DNA of 64,000 bases, from the NCBI GenBank assembly GCA_002077045.2, contig KZ111190.1:71596-135595 (forward strand), in the 5' to 3' direction. The notes under the pieces are model-generated. The model did no database searches. It was not told the DNA's origin and saw nothing but the letters and a program-made list of their open reading frames with translations. Shown here piece by piece: positions 30,652 through 41,010 of this stretch. How positions within the stretch are numbered: position 1 is the first letter of the stretch; every line of letters begins with the position of its first letter. The position numbers were made by a program, and so were the translations under genes. Source of the DNA: Rachicladosporium sp. CCFEE 5018 (lineage: Eukaryota; Ascomycota; Dothideomycetes; Cladosporiales; Cladosporiaceae).

Positions 30652-31602
30652 ATGAAACTCCACCGCGCCAAGACCTCCCGCAAACTAATGTCCGCCTACA
30701 CCACCTCCTTCGCCTTCCGCCCACCCTACCAAGTCCTCCTCACCAGCAGCTTCATCCTCGCCGCCGCAACCTGCCGAATGAACCTCGGGCACCTCCTCCA
30801 GAACACGCTACAATCCGAGATAAAGCCAATGATAACACAGTGCTGTATCCGGTATCTCTACGATATCGAGGTCGCAGACGGCGACACCGAGGGCAAAGCG
30901 CAGAAGGAGGGCGTGATAGCCGTTGCCAAAGAAGCTGAACGACGGCGATGCGGCCACCATGAGCTAGACTCACCACTTGCGGAAATGGAATGTATACTCT
31001 CCATTCTCGATCCTAAGAACAGCGGGACGAACAGACATAAATACATCGTCTGCACGCAAGACCGCGCCTTCCGTTCCCGTTTGCGAGCCATACCCGGCGT
31101 GCCGCTCGTATACATCAACCGCAGTGTCATGATATTGGAGCCCATGGCGGAGGCGAGCGAGACGTTTCGGGAGCAAGAAGAGAGGGGAAAGATGAGGGCT
31201 GGGCTTCTTGGGGGACGGGGGATGAAGAGGCAGAGGGAGGAGGAGGGGGATGGGGAGGGGAAAGAGGAGGAGGGGAGGGCTGAGGAGAGGGTTGTGAAGA
31301 GGAAGAAGGGACCGAAAGCGCCGAATCCTTTGAGTGTTAAGAAGAGTACTAAGGTGGTGGAGAAGAGCGGGAGGGGGGAGAAGGAGGGTGATGGTGAAGA
31401 CGGGGTTGCGATCAGGAAGTCAGCGAAGAAGGAAGCGAGGAATGGGCATAGTGTAGATGGAGGAGATGCAGCTCAGGATGGTGTAGAGAATGTGCAGGAT
31501 GGCGAGCGGGTGAAGCGGAAGCGGAAACGCAAGCCCAAGGGCAATGACATGGCCGACGCGCCAATCGTGAGTACTCCTGCGGTGGTGGAGACTTCAGCGT
31601 AG
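30652..31602 (+). CDS. UTP23: rRNA-processing protein UTP23
   Basis: Small-subunit processome factor with a PIN-like fold and a zinc site, needed in yeast for release of the snR30 snoRNA from pre-rRNA. The start at 30652 gives MKLHRAKTSRKLMSAYTTSFAFRPPYQVLL, the standard N terminus of the family. Potential zinc ligands include the CC pair in MITQCCIRYLYD, a His-rich loop (CGHHELDSP) and the C of YIVCTQD. The PIN end is GVPLVYINRSVMILEP. Residues 180-316 form a long, charged, disordered Lys/Glu/Arg tail (KRKRKRKPKGND), typical of nucleolar proteins. It is a single exon of 316 residues. It converges with the DUF2417 gene, stops separated by 281 nt. Confidence 0.95.
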   Translation: MKLHRAKTSRKLMSAYTTSFAFRPPYQVLLTSSFILAAATCRMNLGHLLQNTLQSEIKPMITQCCIRYLYDIEVADGDTEGKAQKEGVIAVAKEAERRRCGHHELDSPLAEMECILSILDPKNSGTNRHKYIVCTQDRAFRSRLRAIPGVPLVYINRSVMILEPMAEASETFREQEERGKMRAGLLGGRGMKRQREEEGDGEGKEEEGRAEERVVKRKKGPKAPNPLSVKKSTKVVEKSGRGEKEGDGEDGVAIRKSAKKEARNGHSVDGGDAAQDGVENVQDGERVKRKRKRKPKGNDMADAPIVSTPAVVETSA

Positions 31603-31883
31603 AAACGAAAACGAGTGGGGCTGGAGGAGACGCTGTACAGGATTACTCTGCATAACACACTACTATACCCATCCTCATCGCAATGCGAGCACATAGCACA
31701 GCCTCCCGATATCTCTTCATTACTTACTTTCGCTCGCTTTCAATACTCTCACCACAAGCTTCAGATGGCCGCCTTGTCACCTTCCACACCACAACCCCCG
31801 CCCAAACCTCGGTGCTCAACCTCAGCACCCCTCAGCATCATCCTCAACATAGCATCCCCTCCTCTCTCACTCCCCCTCGCGCG

Positions 31884-33605
31884 TCACGCCTTCTTCCCCG
31901 ACTTCCCCGACTTGACCAATTCACCAAGTCTCTTCTCCATGATCTGCCTCCCATCATAAGTCTCCCAGATATAATGCGGCGCCTTATTAACAATGTCCCA
32001 GCTAACTAAGTTGTCAGTGATCTTGGTGAGATCCTCCTGCTTCCTCTTCCAGTCCTCGTCTTTCCTGCAACTGATGCCCGAGCTGACGACCACAAGCGGC
32101 GTCTTGACGCCCTGCACTGTGCGTGCGGTGGAGACTTCGCTGCGCGTAAGCGAGTCCGCGACGAGGTTCTCCTGGAGTTGCGCTTTGATGTACTTCCCGC
32201 CCTGATACGCGTCCTTTCCGTAAACTCTGTCTTCGCGTGAGCGGCCTCCGAACAACGCGCCGGTAATACGCTGGATGCCGAGCGGGGAGATGACGCCCCA
32301 GCCCCAGAGAATGAAACCACGCATTGGGCTCGCGATGCGGTGCAGCAGGTCCTCGTGCAGAGGGTCAACGAGCATGATGCCCACTACATCTCTGAAATGA
32401 CGGGCGGAGAAGATACGCGAGACGATGCTGCCATAGCCAGCGGAGACAAGGATCCAGGGTCCCTCCTCGCCTGCGAGCGCGAGGGCTTCGGCGAGGTTGT
32501 CGGCGGACATCCCTGCTGAGTGAGGCGAGGGAGCGTTGTCAGACCATGCGTAGCCAGGGCGGTCCCAGTAGCAGTACTTGTCGATGGTGCCGTTCTCGTA
32601 GGCGTTGTAGAGCCAGTGCTCGAAGTCGAATTCGCTTGGGTCTTCGGCTGCCTCAAGCAAGATTGTGGGTGACTTCTTGCCAGAGGCAGAAGTGGTACTG
32701 TTGCCTACACAGGCCAAGTGGACGGCGTACTTGTCGCCGTCGACGAAGTAGCGCTCGCCGTCCATCTCGAGGCTGGCGTCGCGGCTGCGGAGGATGAGCG
32801 TGCAGGTCATGAGGATCGTGATGGCGATGTAGATGCTCAGGATCGTGGTGGCGGTGATGACTGCCAGCCACTCGCGCACTGTGCGGCGGGTTTCCGGACG
32901 GCCAGTGAGGCGCTCTTCCTCTTCCTTCTTACCCCACGCCACGACGCGGTCAGTGAGCACGCACCATCCTGAGATGAAGACGCCCCAGACCACAGATGCG
33001 ATACCTGGCGGGCCCTCCTCGCCGCGAATACGAGCTACCGAGACAATGATGATGAGGTCGACGACAATGATCAAACCGATCACGCCTTGAGAGACGCGCA
33101 TGGCGAGACTCGGCGCGGAGAAGAACAGCAGAGAGTTCAGCAGCATGCCGGCTGTGAGAGTTGTGTAGGCGAAGTCAAAGAAGCCTGAGCCGCGGGTGGA
33201 GAGGCCTGGAGGCGAGACGAAGATGCTCACTAGCAGGAGCACCCACCAGACGAAGGTTATGGCTAGGAAGATCACTGAGAGAGCTCGCAGGGCGCGGACG
33301 GTCCAGAGATTGTAGGGTGATACCTGGTCTTGACGTTAGTATCTGTTCCGTTGTGTCTGCTTCACTGGCTGTCCACTCACTGCTGGGTCATCTGGGTCCA
33401 GATAGCCATCTCCATGAGGAGGTCTCGGGTTCCGTGGCAGCAGCCTGTCTCTCTCATTCGGCTCCCTCGAAGCTCTTGCAGATCGGGGCCGTGGCCCATC
33501 CTCAGACTCCCTCGCCATATTATCAGATCCTTCGCCGCCGTTAACGTGCAGCACTTCGTCAATGTCGTCGTCGTCTTTCTTCTTCGAGCCCCAAAGTGTA
33601 GTCAT
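31884..33605 (-). CDS. DUF2417 multi-pass membrane protein with alpha/beta-hydrolase-like domain
   Basis: Fungus-specific DUF2417 protein, 554 residues, two exons (33381-33605 and 31884-33323). The intron is 57 nt (GTGAGT...CCAG); phase and the junction DDPA/VSPYNLW support it. A charged N terminus (KKKDDDDIDE) is followed by about six membrane helices (VIFLAITFVWWVLLLV, SQGVIGLIIVVDLIIIV, TATTILSIYIAITILM). A soluble domain shaped like an alpha/beta hydrolase comes last: YCYWDRPGYAWSD, GPWILVSAGYGSIVSR, GIMLVDPLHEDLL. The usual nucleophile elbow GxSxG reads SAGYGS here, so the expected central serine is not present; catalysis is doubtful. Location and role are unknown. Confidence 0.88.
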
Positions 33606-34401
33606 GTTGGAGAAGGTAGAGGTGTTGAGAAGCTATGTGAGGTCTCTGATGGAGGAGGCGTACAGAGGCGAGCGTGACAGACAGCGTCGCTTAGCGCCGT
33701 ACTGATGCCTGTACTGCTCTGACCCGTGCTGTGGCAGAGAGGAGCAGCAGGTGGAGATGGTTTGTACCGCGTCTGCATGGAGGACGGCACAGAGTTGGCA
33801 GTCAAGCTTGGAACGTCATTGTGGCTGGAGAGCTATCCGACTGTACTTCATCGCCGCGGAAAGTCTACATCAATTGGATTAGACTTCAGGATATGTACTG
33901 CTGCCTGTCCCACAATCCTTCGTCTCTTTGCTCTGGATTCTCTGGCATCGCTATCGCTATGCAGAGTCGTGCACGAGCAGCATGGCCGTGAGTCTGGAAC
34001 AGCTTGATCGGCAGGATCGCCCATGTCCATGTAAAGCGGGAGATCACGACCGGGGTCGAGCCCGTGCACTGAGACTGCATCTGATCTCGATGATGGAGTT
34101 TATGCCAAGTCTGCTATGTGAAGCGAGACAGAATAGAAGAGTCAAGACGGGCCTTCAGAGGGGAGCGCGATCGAGGAGGGGTCCAGAGAACACCAGGTTG
34201 TACTCCAGCCCGATGGCAAAATGATACTTCCCTGAACACAATGCCGTAGTAGATACAAGTCAAGAAAGCTCTGACACATGTCAAACGCTGCTGCAACAGC
34301 ACTCGCCACACCCACCCCTCTATCTGCCATGCACAACATCAAGTGACCGCAAGCTCAACTCCACGTGCAACACAACGTCCCTCTCCAGGTTCAACCAAGC
34401 A
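33606..34401. promoter_or_regulatory. Divergent promoter region of the DUF2417 gene and PPE1
   Basis: 796 bases between two divergent starts. No supported gene or RNA. Short ORFs on both strands look like chance. Confidence 0.55.
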
Positions 34402-35595
34402 ATGCCCTCTAGCTCCCTCCTTCACCAAACCCTGATCGCCTCTGTTGCAACAGCAACACCTGCACCGCCACCTCGACCCCGACCCCGCGCCCTAAGACCA
34501 GAAGTTCCAGACATCGACTCCGACCGCAGCTCCTCCTCAGACTCTGCTTCCTCCGCCTCAAGTACCGCAAGCGTAGTAACTGTGCGACCTAGCTCACGTG
34601 AAGCAGCTGCAGGGCCAAGCTCGTGGACGCAGTATTTTGAGCGGGAGCTATGGCTTGAGCACGATCTGGAGAACGGGGTGAAGGCTGTTTACCATGTTTA
34701 TGTGACGCCGCCGAAGGATGTGAGGAAGGGGCCACTGTTTGTGTGTCATCATGGTGCTGGAGCTTCGGGATTGAGTTTTGCCGTTCTGGCAAGGGAGATC
34801 AGGGGTTTGATGCTAGGTGCTGGCGTGCTGGCCTTGGAGGCTAGGGGACATGGGTCGAGTGTTACGGGATCTGATGGTAATGAGGTCGCAAACTACAGTC
34901 TTGAGACTCTGACGATGGATGCATTGAACATGATCATGGCCACGAGCAAGGCGCTGGACTGGCCAGGTCTGCCTCCGCTGCTGCTAATCGGCCACAGTCT
35001 CGGTGGTGCAATCATGACGACCCTCGCGACCACTCACTGGCGAGCACTTGGTGCAGCACTTGTAGGCTACGCAGTCCTCGACGTTGTCGAAGGCTCCGCA
35101 CTCGAAGCCCTCTCCCACATGAAGACCTATCTCTCTTCTCGGCCTCGCAGCTTCGCCTCAGCAGCAGAAGCAGTCGACTGGCACCTCCGCTCCCGCACAG
35201 TTCGCTCGCGAGAAAGCGCCGAAGCCTCTGTCCCATCACTCCTCGTTCCCTCTCTCCCAAATTCCGGATCGTACACCTGGCGCACCGATCTCTCCACCAC
35301 GAGCTCAGCATGGGAGGGCTGGTTCCAGGGGATGAGCTCGAAGTTCCTTACTGGTCGCGGTGCAAAGCTACTGATCTTGGCTGGCACGGATCGCCTGGAC
35401 AAAGAGCTGATGATCGGTCAGATGCAAGGTAAGTTCCAGCTGGTCGTGTTACCTGAGGCGGGGCACTTCGTGCACGAGGATGTGCCGGCGAAGGTTGCTG
35501 GACTGCTGGTGGAGTTCTGGAAAAGAAATGATCGGAGCGCTATGGTGTTGCCGCCGAAGGTTAGTGAACTGTTAGCGATGGGGAAGAAAGTGTGA
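34402..35595 (+). CDS. PPE1: Protein phosphatase 2A methylesterase 1
   Basis: Carboxyl methylesterase that removes the methyl ester from the C-terminal leucine of the PP2A catalytic subunit. 397 residues, single exon. The first 70 residues are Pro/Ser/Arg-rich and probably disordered. The alpha/beta hydrolase core begins with LFVCHHGAGASGLSFA (oxyanion region HHGAG) and ALEARGHGSS. The nucleophile elbow is IGHSLGGAI with Ser199. The catalytic His is in EAGHFVHED (His355), and an Asp lies in the AGTDRLDKELM loop. The GHSLGG motif and PME-1 arrangement make the identification firm. The neighbouring LPxELR genes show no functional link. Confidence 0.95.
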   Translation: MPSSSLLHQTLIASVATATPAPPPRPRPRALRPEVPDIDSDRSSSSDSASSASSTASVVTVRPSSREAAAGPSSWTQYFERELWLEHDLENGVKAVYHVYVTPPKDVRKGPLFVCHHGAGASGLSFAVLAREIRGLMLGAGVLALEARGHGSSVTGSDGNEVANYSLETLTMDALNMIMATSKALDWPGLPPLLLIGHSLGGAIMTTLATTHWRALGAALVGYAVLDVVEGSALEALSHMKTYLSSRPRSFASAAEAVDWHLRSRTVRSRESAEASVPSLLVPSLPNSGSYTWRTDLSTTSSAWEGWFQGMSSKFLTGRGAKLLILAGTDRLDKELMIGQMQGKFQLVVLPEAGHFVHEDVPAKVAGLLVEFWKRNDRSAMVLPPKVSELLAMGKKV

Positions 35596-35883
35596 TCATA
35601 GCCTCCCATTTGACGTGGGTCACGACACTCCAATCTGTAGAGCAAAGGGCGCTGAGTGAGGTTGCCGAGTGAAGGCTGGAAGTGAACGCTGTGGCATCCA
35701 CTCATGTACCAAATAAGTGAGTGGCGATCGTACCTTCCTCACTCTCTCCAGGCGTGCACCCGCTCCACCGGAGGGACTGGTCGGCTGCGTGTACTCTAGC
35801 CCTCTAAAGCTCGATACACAACACACGCTCACACTGCACTCGCTGCCATCCTGGGTATTTGGCGGTACTTACAGTTCCTTGCC

Positions 35884-36870
35884 ATGGCTCAAGCGAGTTG
35901 CGAGCAATCCGGTTCAAGCATGCCAATAGACCGCGCCACAGCGACCGTCATTTCCGAGACTGCACAATCAGACATCTTCGATTTCTTCGGTCTTCCGCGC
36001 GAGCTACGGTAATTCGAGTTTCACTCCGGTCTCATATGCAGTCCGAACTAACCATTCACAGCGACTGGGTCTACGGATACGTATTTTGAGGACCGTACGA
36101 CGCCACGCGATCAGAGAGATAAGCGTAACAAATGGAACTATCGAGCGCGCATTCCGGTTGTCAACGCACGCCTAATAAGCCAACAATTCAAGTCAGAGTA
36201 TGATGAGATGTCGCACGTACATCATCTGCTCCGTATGGAAGACCATCCCCAAGTGAGCATGGACGAACCTGACTCAGTGTCCATACCTCAGTGGTTCAAG
36301 AAGAGTGTCGATTTCGAGATCACCTTCTTGGTGACATGGTACAGCGACACTTACGAATCCGAAGACTATTACGATTTGGACGAAGGAATGTCGCTGCTTG
36401 AGCGCATTTTGGGCGAATTCGATGATCTTGAGAAGCTCAGGATCACGGTATTTTTCGTGAAGCGGACGGGTGCCTCAACTGTATGGGCCCACATTCAGTC
36501 GAAGATCCTGTGTCTGAGCGAACTTCGCTGTACCCGGCAAATCCAGGTAGTTTGCGTCGTACCTGGGCGGCTCGGGTCCGAGGGGGGATCCAATAATGGG
36601 AGCTCTGATGGCGAGAACTCGGACAGCGAGGATCCGGACGGAGACACAGACGATAGCGAGTCGGAAGTGGATGCTGATGTCGAGGAGCTCTCACAGAACG
36701 ACACTCCGGACTGCGGGTACCCTGACGACAACACGTGGGACTTCGTCTACCAAGGAGATCAGCCAAGACGACGACCGATCACAAAAGTGGTAGCGACGTG
36801 GACAGAGCAAGGTCTGATACTCGACGAAGAGGAGGTGAAAGCTCTCAGGGCTCTGGACCGTCAACCGTGA
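35884..36870 (+). pseudogene. LPxELR-motif paralogue A, apparently frameshifted
   Basis: First of three neighbouring related genes. Exon 1 (35884-36008) starts MAQASCEQSG and ends FDFFGLPRELR. Intron 36009-36061 (GTAATT...CACAG) joins sequence reading DWVYGYVF, where a TGA stops the frame at 36087-36089. The rest continues at once in another frame: EDRTTPRDQRDKRN, IPVVNARLISQQF, ITFLVTWYSD, an acidic low-complexity insert (SEDPDGDTDDSESE) and VVATWTEQGLILDEEEV, to the stop at 36870. Paralogue B has WEERHTPP at the break, so a 2-nt loss or 1-nt gain explains it. A weak alternative acceptor (GAG at 36116) would restore the frame but drop the DWVY motif. It may be a pseudogene, a sequencing error or an unusual splice. 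Confidence 0.6.
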
Positions 36871-37446
36871 ACTCGTTACAACGACTACTTGGGGCGAAGA
36901 GAGGCAAGGTTATGCGAACGGCCTGTGGTTAGACAGATTGTCGTAACGGTGGTGGACATGTGGCCCTGGGTATCTCCAAGGAACAGACCAACGAGAGAAT
37001 AATGCAGGGTACGGACAGAACGAAGAATTCAAGACCTCAATGATGATGCGTGGGCAGATCTCTCACTCAGTAATCCCGAGGGCATGGCAATCTGCACCAA
37101 GTATGCTGGGGCCAGTGCGATGGAGTCCACAGGCGAGTATGCATTGATGCTGACACAGTCGTCTTGATCAATTCGCTCCCCACGCAGCCGATTCCACGCG
37201 GACTCAACCAGTCCCTCGTCGTAAACTAATCGATAAGTCACCCGTTACTTCCATCGCGAAAATCACTGCTTGCCGACACGAAGTAAGCAGAATTGTGGGC
37301 AGTGCACTTGGTCGCTCCTTCCTCGATCAAGACACCAGCAAGCCAAGGCGCCGTGAGTGATTGCTGATCGCGGCACACTACATCCCTATTCACACATCCA
37401 CCATCTTCCTTCTGCTACTAACACCACTTCTAGAGTGGCCGTTATC
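36871..37446. other. Intergenic between paralogues A and B
   Basis: 576 bases, including the probable promoter of paralogue B. No gene is supported. Confidence 0.55.
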
Positions 37447-38457
37447 ATGGCCGAGATACCATTGCTCCTGCTTGGGATGCCGGAGCATGTCGACTTCCAA
37501 GCTGGAAACACTGTTCAAATCACGACTTTCTCGAGTACTGCCGCCGACGGCATGGGTATAGCAGAGGATGAAAGCACACCGACGATGACGGGCATTTTCG
37601 AGTTCTTCTCGCTTCCGCCAGAGCTTCGGTGAGTGGCCGAATCTAATCCTGACATACAGACATCACGACTGATCTTACGAAGCATGAGCATATACGACCT
37701 TCTCTGGGAGGAGCGACACACGCCACCGACTTCGAAGAACAGCACCAAAGGAATGAATTACAGTGGACAGATCCCAGTCGTCCGCGCCCGTCTGATCAGC
37801 CGACAAGTCAGAGACGAGATCGACAGAATGGCGCCTACAGCCTACCCGCTGGTTCTGCAAGACCACAGACATGTCGAGCTGATGGAGCCTGAAAAGTGTT
37901 TGGAGATTCCCACATGGGCTCGCAGGTCCACGAGCCTGAAGGTCATCTTTCTGGTGACGTGGGAAAATGACGGTCTCGGCGACATCGGCGAAGACTGGTA
38001 CGCTATTGATATCGGGATCTCCTGGCTCCGTCGCATGATGGTGAAGCTCGAGAACGTTACCAAGATGAGCTTCACGATCCATTTCGAGCGACGTGCAGGG
38101 GCTGGCGAGCTCTGGCCCCTGATCGAACGTGGTATTCAGCGTCTGGTGGCTGCCTTTCCATGTACCACATGCGTGCGCGCTGTAGCCATACAGCGTAGCG
38201 AAGACCGAGTACTCGACGCCAACGCTGACGCCGACGGCGTTGAGAAAAGCACACGGAGCGAACAACAGCCCCAGGAGGCACTGGCGCCTGCAGAGACAGA
38301 GAACGCGAGAAAGGTGACTGACGGATCTCCGGCAGCAAGCTCGCCGATGGCGTATCCCGTGGGGAGGTGCGTTGCAACATGGACTCTAGAGCAAGGTCTC
38401 ATGGTTAATAAGGAGGAAGTAAAGAAGATGCAAGCACTCGTAGCTATCCCGGCATAA
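37447..38457 (+). CDS. LPxELR-motif paralogue B, fungal protein of unknown function
   Basis: Exon 1 (37447-37628) starts MAEIPLLLLG and ends FEFFSLPPELR. Intron 37629-37682 (GTGAGT...GAAG, 54 nt) leads to exon 2 (37683-38457), for 318 residues. Exon 2 reads MSIYDLLWEERHTPP, IPVVRARLISRQVRDEID, VIFLVTWENDG, MSFTIHFERRAGAGELW and, near the end, CVATWTLEQGLMVNKEEV. The LPxELRxxIY motif at the exon junction is common in fungal F-box-like/2EXR-type hypothetical proteins that are often expanded in Dothideomycetes (assignment by motif only). A disordered insert (ANADADGVEKSTRSEQQPQ) lies before the last block. Paralogue A shares the same blocks and intron position. Confidence 0.72.
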
Positions 38458-38892
38458 CTGCACTTTCGCTTCGATGCACGAGGAGGTCAGTCTCGGACAC
38501 AACCGAGAAGTATAAATGATACACCAAACGACTGACTGCTGACCCATTTCATATCACTGATTGGCTCGAGATCAACTTTCTAGCGAGTTCAGCGGAGTCA
38601 AATGATACAGTCGGCTCATCTCTAATTATGTCGATCCAACCAGCACATGCACATCTTGGCGTTTCAGCTGATCAGAGGAAACCACCACACATCGCACCAA
38701 TATTCAGCTTCCTAGTGGGCACACCTTCTCGATACTTCTAATGTGCTGAGGAGAGCTTCTCTCTTCGCCTGGTATAACTTACACACTTTCTTATCACCTG
38801 CTCTCTTCCTTCCCTTCCCTCACCTTACTTTTCTACCGCCCTCGTCTCGGCTTTCGCTACCCATGTGCCTCCCTCATTCACGCAAAGATACC
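38458..38892. other. Intergenic between paralogues B and C
   Basis: 435 bases ending in a pyrimidine-rich tract (38800-38870), as expected for a promoter. No gene seen. Confidence 0.5.
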
Positions 38893-39228
38893 ATGGCTCA
38901 AGACTATCCCCACCTATCGCTACGACCGCGTCCGTCGTACAAAACGGTACCGCCCAGTCGACATCGAGTTCCCCGCTTCCAACATGCGGTCGATAGGAAC
39001 GGACTTGTGGCTCGCCCAGCCAAGACCGCGAAGGCTTCATCACAACGAGCTCTTACCGCTGCTCGTTTGGCGGCGCCCGAGACCGAGACCGCCGCGGAGC
39101 CGAACCCGCTAGAAACAGCATGGGCAAGCTCGCGTCCGCCTGCGCTGCGCCGAACAGTGGACCATCAGTGCCTGCCGACTACACCCACACACAGACCTGC
39201 ACAAGTACAGGTCACGCTCATACCAAGG
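38893..39228 (+). CDS. Possible 5' exon of paralogue C, or separate small ORF
   Basis: An open frame from the ATG at 38893 (MAQDYPHLSLRPRPS) encodes a basic, Pro/Ser/Thr/Ala-rich sequence of about 110 residues. It ends at a strong donor-like AAG|GTAGGT after 39224. Splicing to the acceptor CCTCAG near 39525 would keep frame with the SEPQQYNPSD start of paralogue C. The intron would be about 300 nt, long for this genome, so an independent or non-coding stretch is equally possible. Confidence 0.35.
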
Positions 39229-39511
39229 TAGGTCGAGACTCATTGCGCTGTCGCTTATCTTGCACATCCCTAGGGGCCGAGTCTCAAATGCCTCACAAAC
39301 AACGATGTCGTGTCTCTGGCAAAGCAGTCGAGCACCAAGCCTCATAGCGATACCAAGCCATGCAGCTCACTTCGTGGAGGCTGACCTGGTCGCTCGCTCG
39401 ACACAGCAAAGCCGTGTTTCCTCCGCCAATCGATGCTAAGGTTCGATGCAGATAATACCTTGCCGCTACCTGAGAGCGGCATCATCAACTCGTCATATTC
39501 ATTCTGACTTG

Positions 39512-40386
39512 ATGGGCCTCAGATCTGAACCCCAACAATACAATCCCAGCGACACTAACGAGCCTGCGACCTTCTCCAGACTACTCACCTTACCTCGAGA
39601 GCTGCGGTAAGACAATCGGTTGAACGTAATGACACAACCGCGCTGCTAACAACTACTAGTGACCAAATCTACGACTGCCTCCCTGGAATCACATTTCATC
39701 CCGACGCCAGTCAAAGCGGCCACATATGGAAGGTCTGCACTCCCGCGCCTGCTCTTCGCCTTGCCAATCGTCAACTGAAAGCCGAATTCGATGAACGCTT
39801 CCTCCAGAACTGCTCACTTCACCTGTCCGATCATCACGAGATGGCAATTCGCCAGAACATAGACGGCCCGCCAGTCAGCGCGCGTAATACCACGGTCTTC
39901 ACGGCAGACCTCCTCATTATCTACACTCAACGTCGCTATTGCATACCTCATTGCGTTGATTCCGAAGTCAAAGCACATCACTCGTGGCTGACAGCCGCGG
40001 TGACGAAACTTGATAAGCTGCAGCAGACGACGCTCCGAGTATACCTTGTGGGCTCGAAGGACGTGAAGAAGGCCTACGATTTGCTCGCACGGCAGCTGCC
40101 TCTACTTTCATTGATAAGAACAGTCAGCAGTATGGAGGTGTTAATATACGACGGCGAACGCTGCGCGCCAAACGAGACTGATTCCATTCACCTGCTTGCT
40201 ACCTGGTCTCGAAAGCACGACCAGATTGGTGATCTCCGCCCAGTGAATTTGGGCATGCTAGATGTATTAGCACGCAAGGCGGAGGAAGAAGAGAGCGCAC
40301 AAACAACTAATGGATCTCCTCGCGAGATCGAGTATCTCGATTGCGATCTGCCTTATCAAGATTGGTCGTCGTACCGCCACGAGTGA
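39512..40386 (+). CDS. LPxELR-motif paralogue C, fungal protein of unknown function
   Basis: Exon 1 (39512-39606) starts MGLRSEPQQYN and ends RLLTLPRELR. Intron 39607-39659 (GTAAGA...CTACTAG, branch GCTAAC) leads to exon 2 (39660-40386), beginning DQIYDCLPGITFHPD. The motif LPRELRDQIYDCL and its intron position match paralogues A and B; the rest is more distant (LRLANRQLKAEFDERF, LLATWSRKHDQIGDL). With this start the product is 273 residues. It may begin further upstream if the frame at 38893 is spliced on. Function unknown; no catalytic motif seen. Confidence 0.65.
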
Positions 40387-41010
40387 GACATCTGTCGGAC
40401 CTTTGGACTGTTCCCGCTATTTGGCACTTCCTTGGCTGCCAGTCGTTCATGTCACATGATCAACCCTCTCAGTCGGACGCTGTTAGAAACTATACCTGCC
40501 AAGTCAGTCTAAAGGCGACGAGCCGTTGTTGCTCCAATATCTACTCCCCTTAACGTCTGAAACGTCTCGCGCTAGTATGATACGCATCAGGAAGGTGTCG
40601 CCGTACCTGATTCTCCCATGAGACTGTCATTTGGGGAACACGAGGTACGTGGTGGTCTACCCCTCCCTGACTTACTGGCACTGGCAGCCCTGCTTGTGTT
40701 CAGCTAGCTAGACGCCTTGCCACTGAGCTACGTCCGTCCTGTGCGGCTCGAAGTCTGCGGAAGTGTATAGGTATCAAGCCCTCAGAGGCATCGCAAGGAT
40801 GCAGACAGCCCAGCAGCGCGGAAATACTCGAGTTGTAACTTGCTTGGTCATACATATATTGGTATATACATGCACGCCAGATACCCTGCCTGGCTCAGAT
40901 TCATTCTTTCCAATCTGATCATGACATGTAATGAAATGGAACTGAGGGATAGATCAAGCGCGCCATCTTAATGATGTTAGCATGAGTTGCCTTGTCGTGA
41001 CGAACACTAC
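40387..41010. other. Intergenic region with a tRNA-like fragment
   Basis: 624 bases between paralogue C and the MFS stop. On the minus strand about 40711-40735 reads like a tRNA A-box (TAGCTCAGTGGC), but no T-arm or paired acceptor stem follows. A short TATATAT/TATATACATG stretch lies near 40854-40872. No gene is called. Confidence 0.5.

Noticed and set aside
40711..40735. tRNA A-box-like sequence on the minus strand
   Set aside because: No B box (GGTTCGAATCC type), no paired acceptor or anticodon stem.
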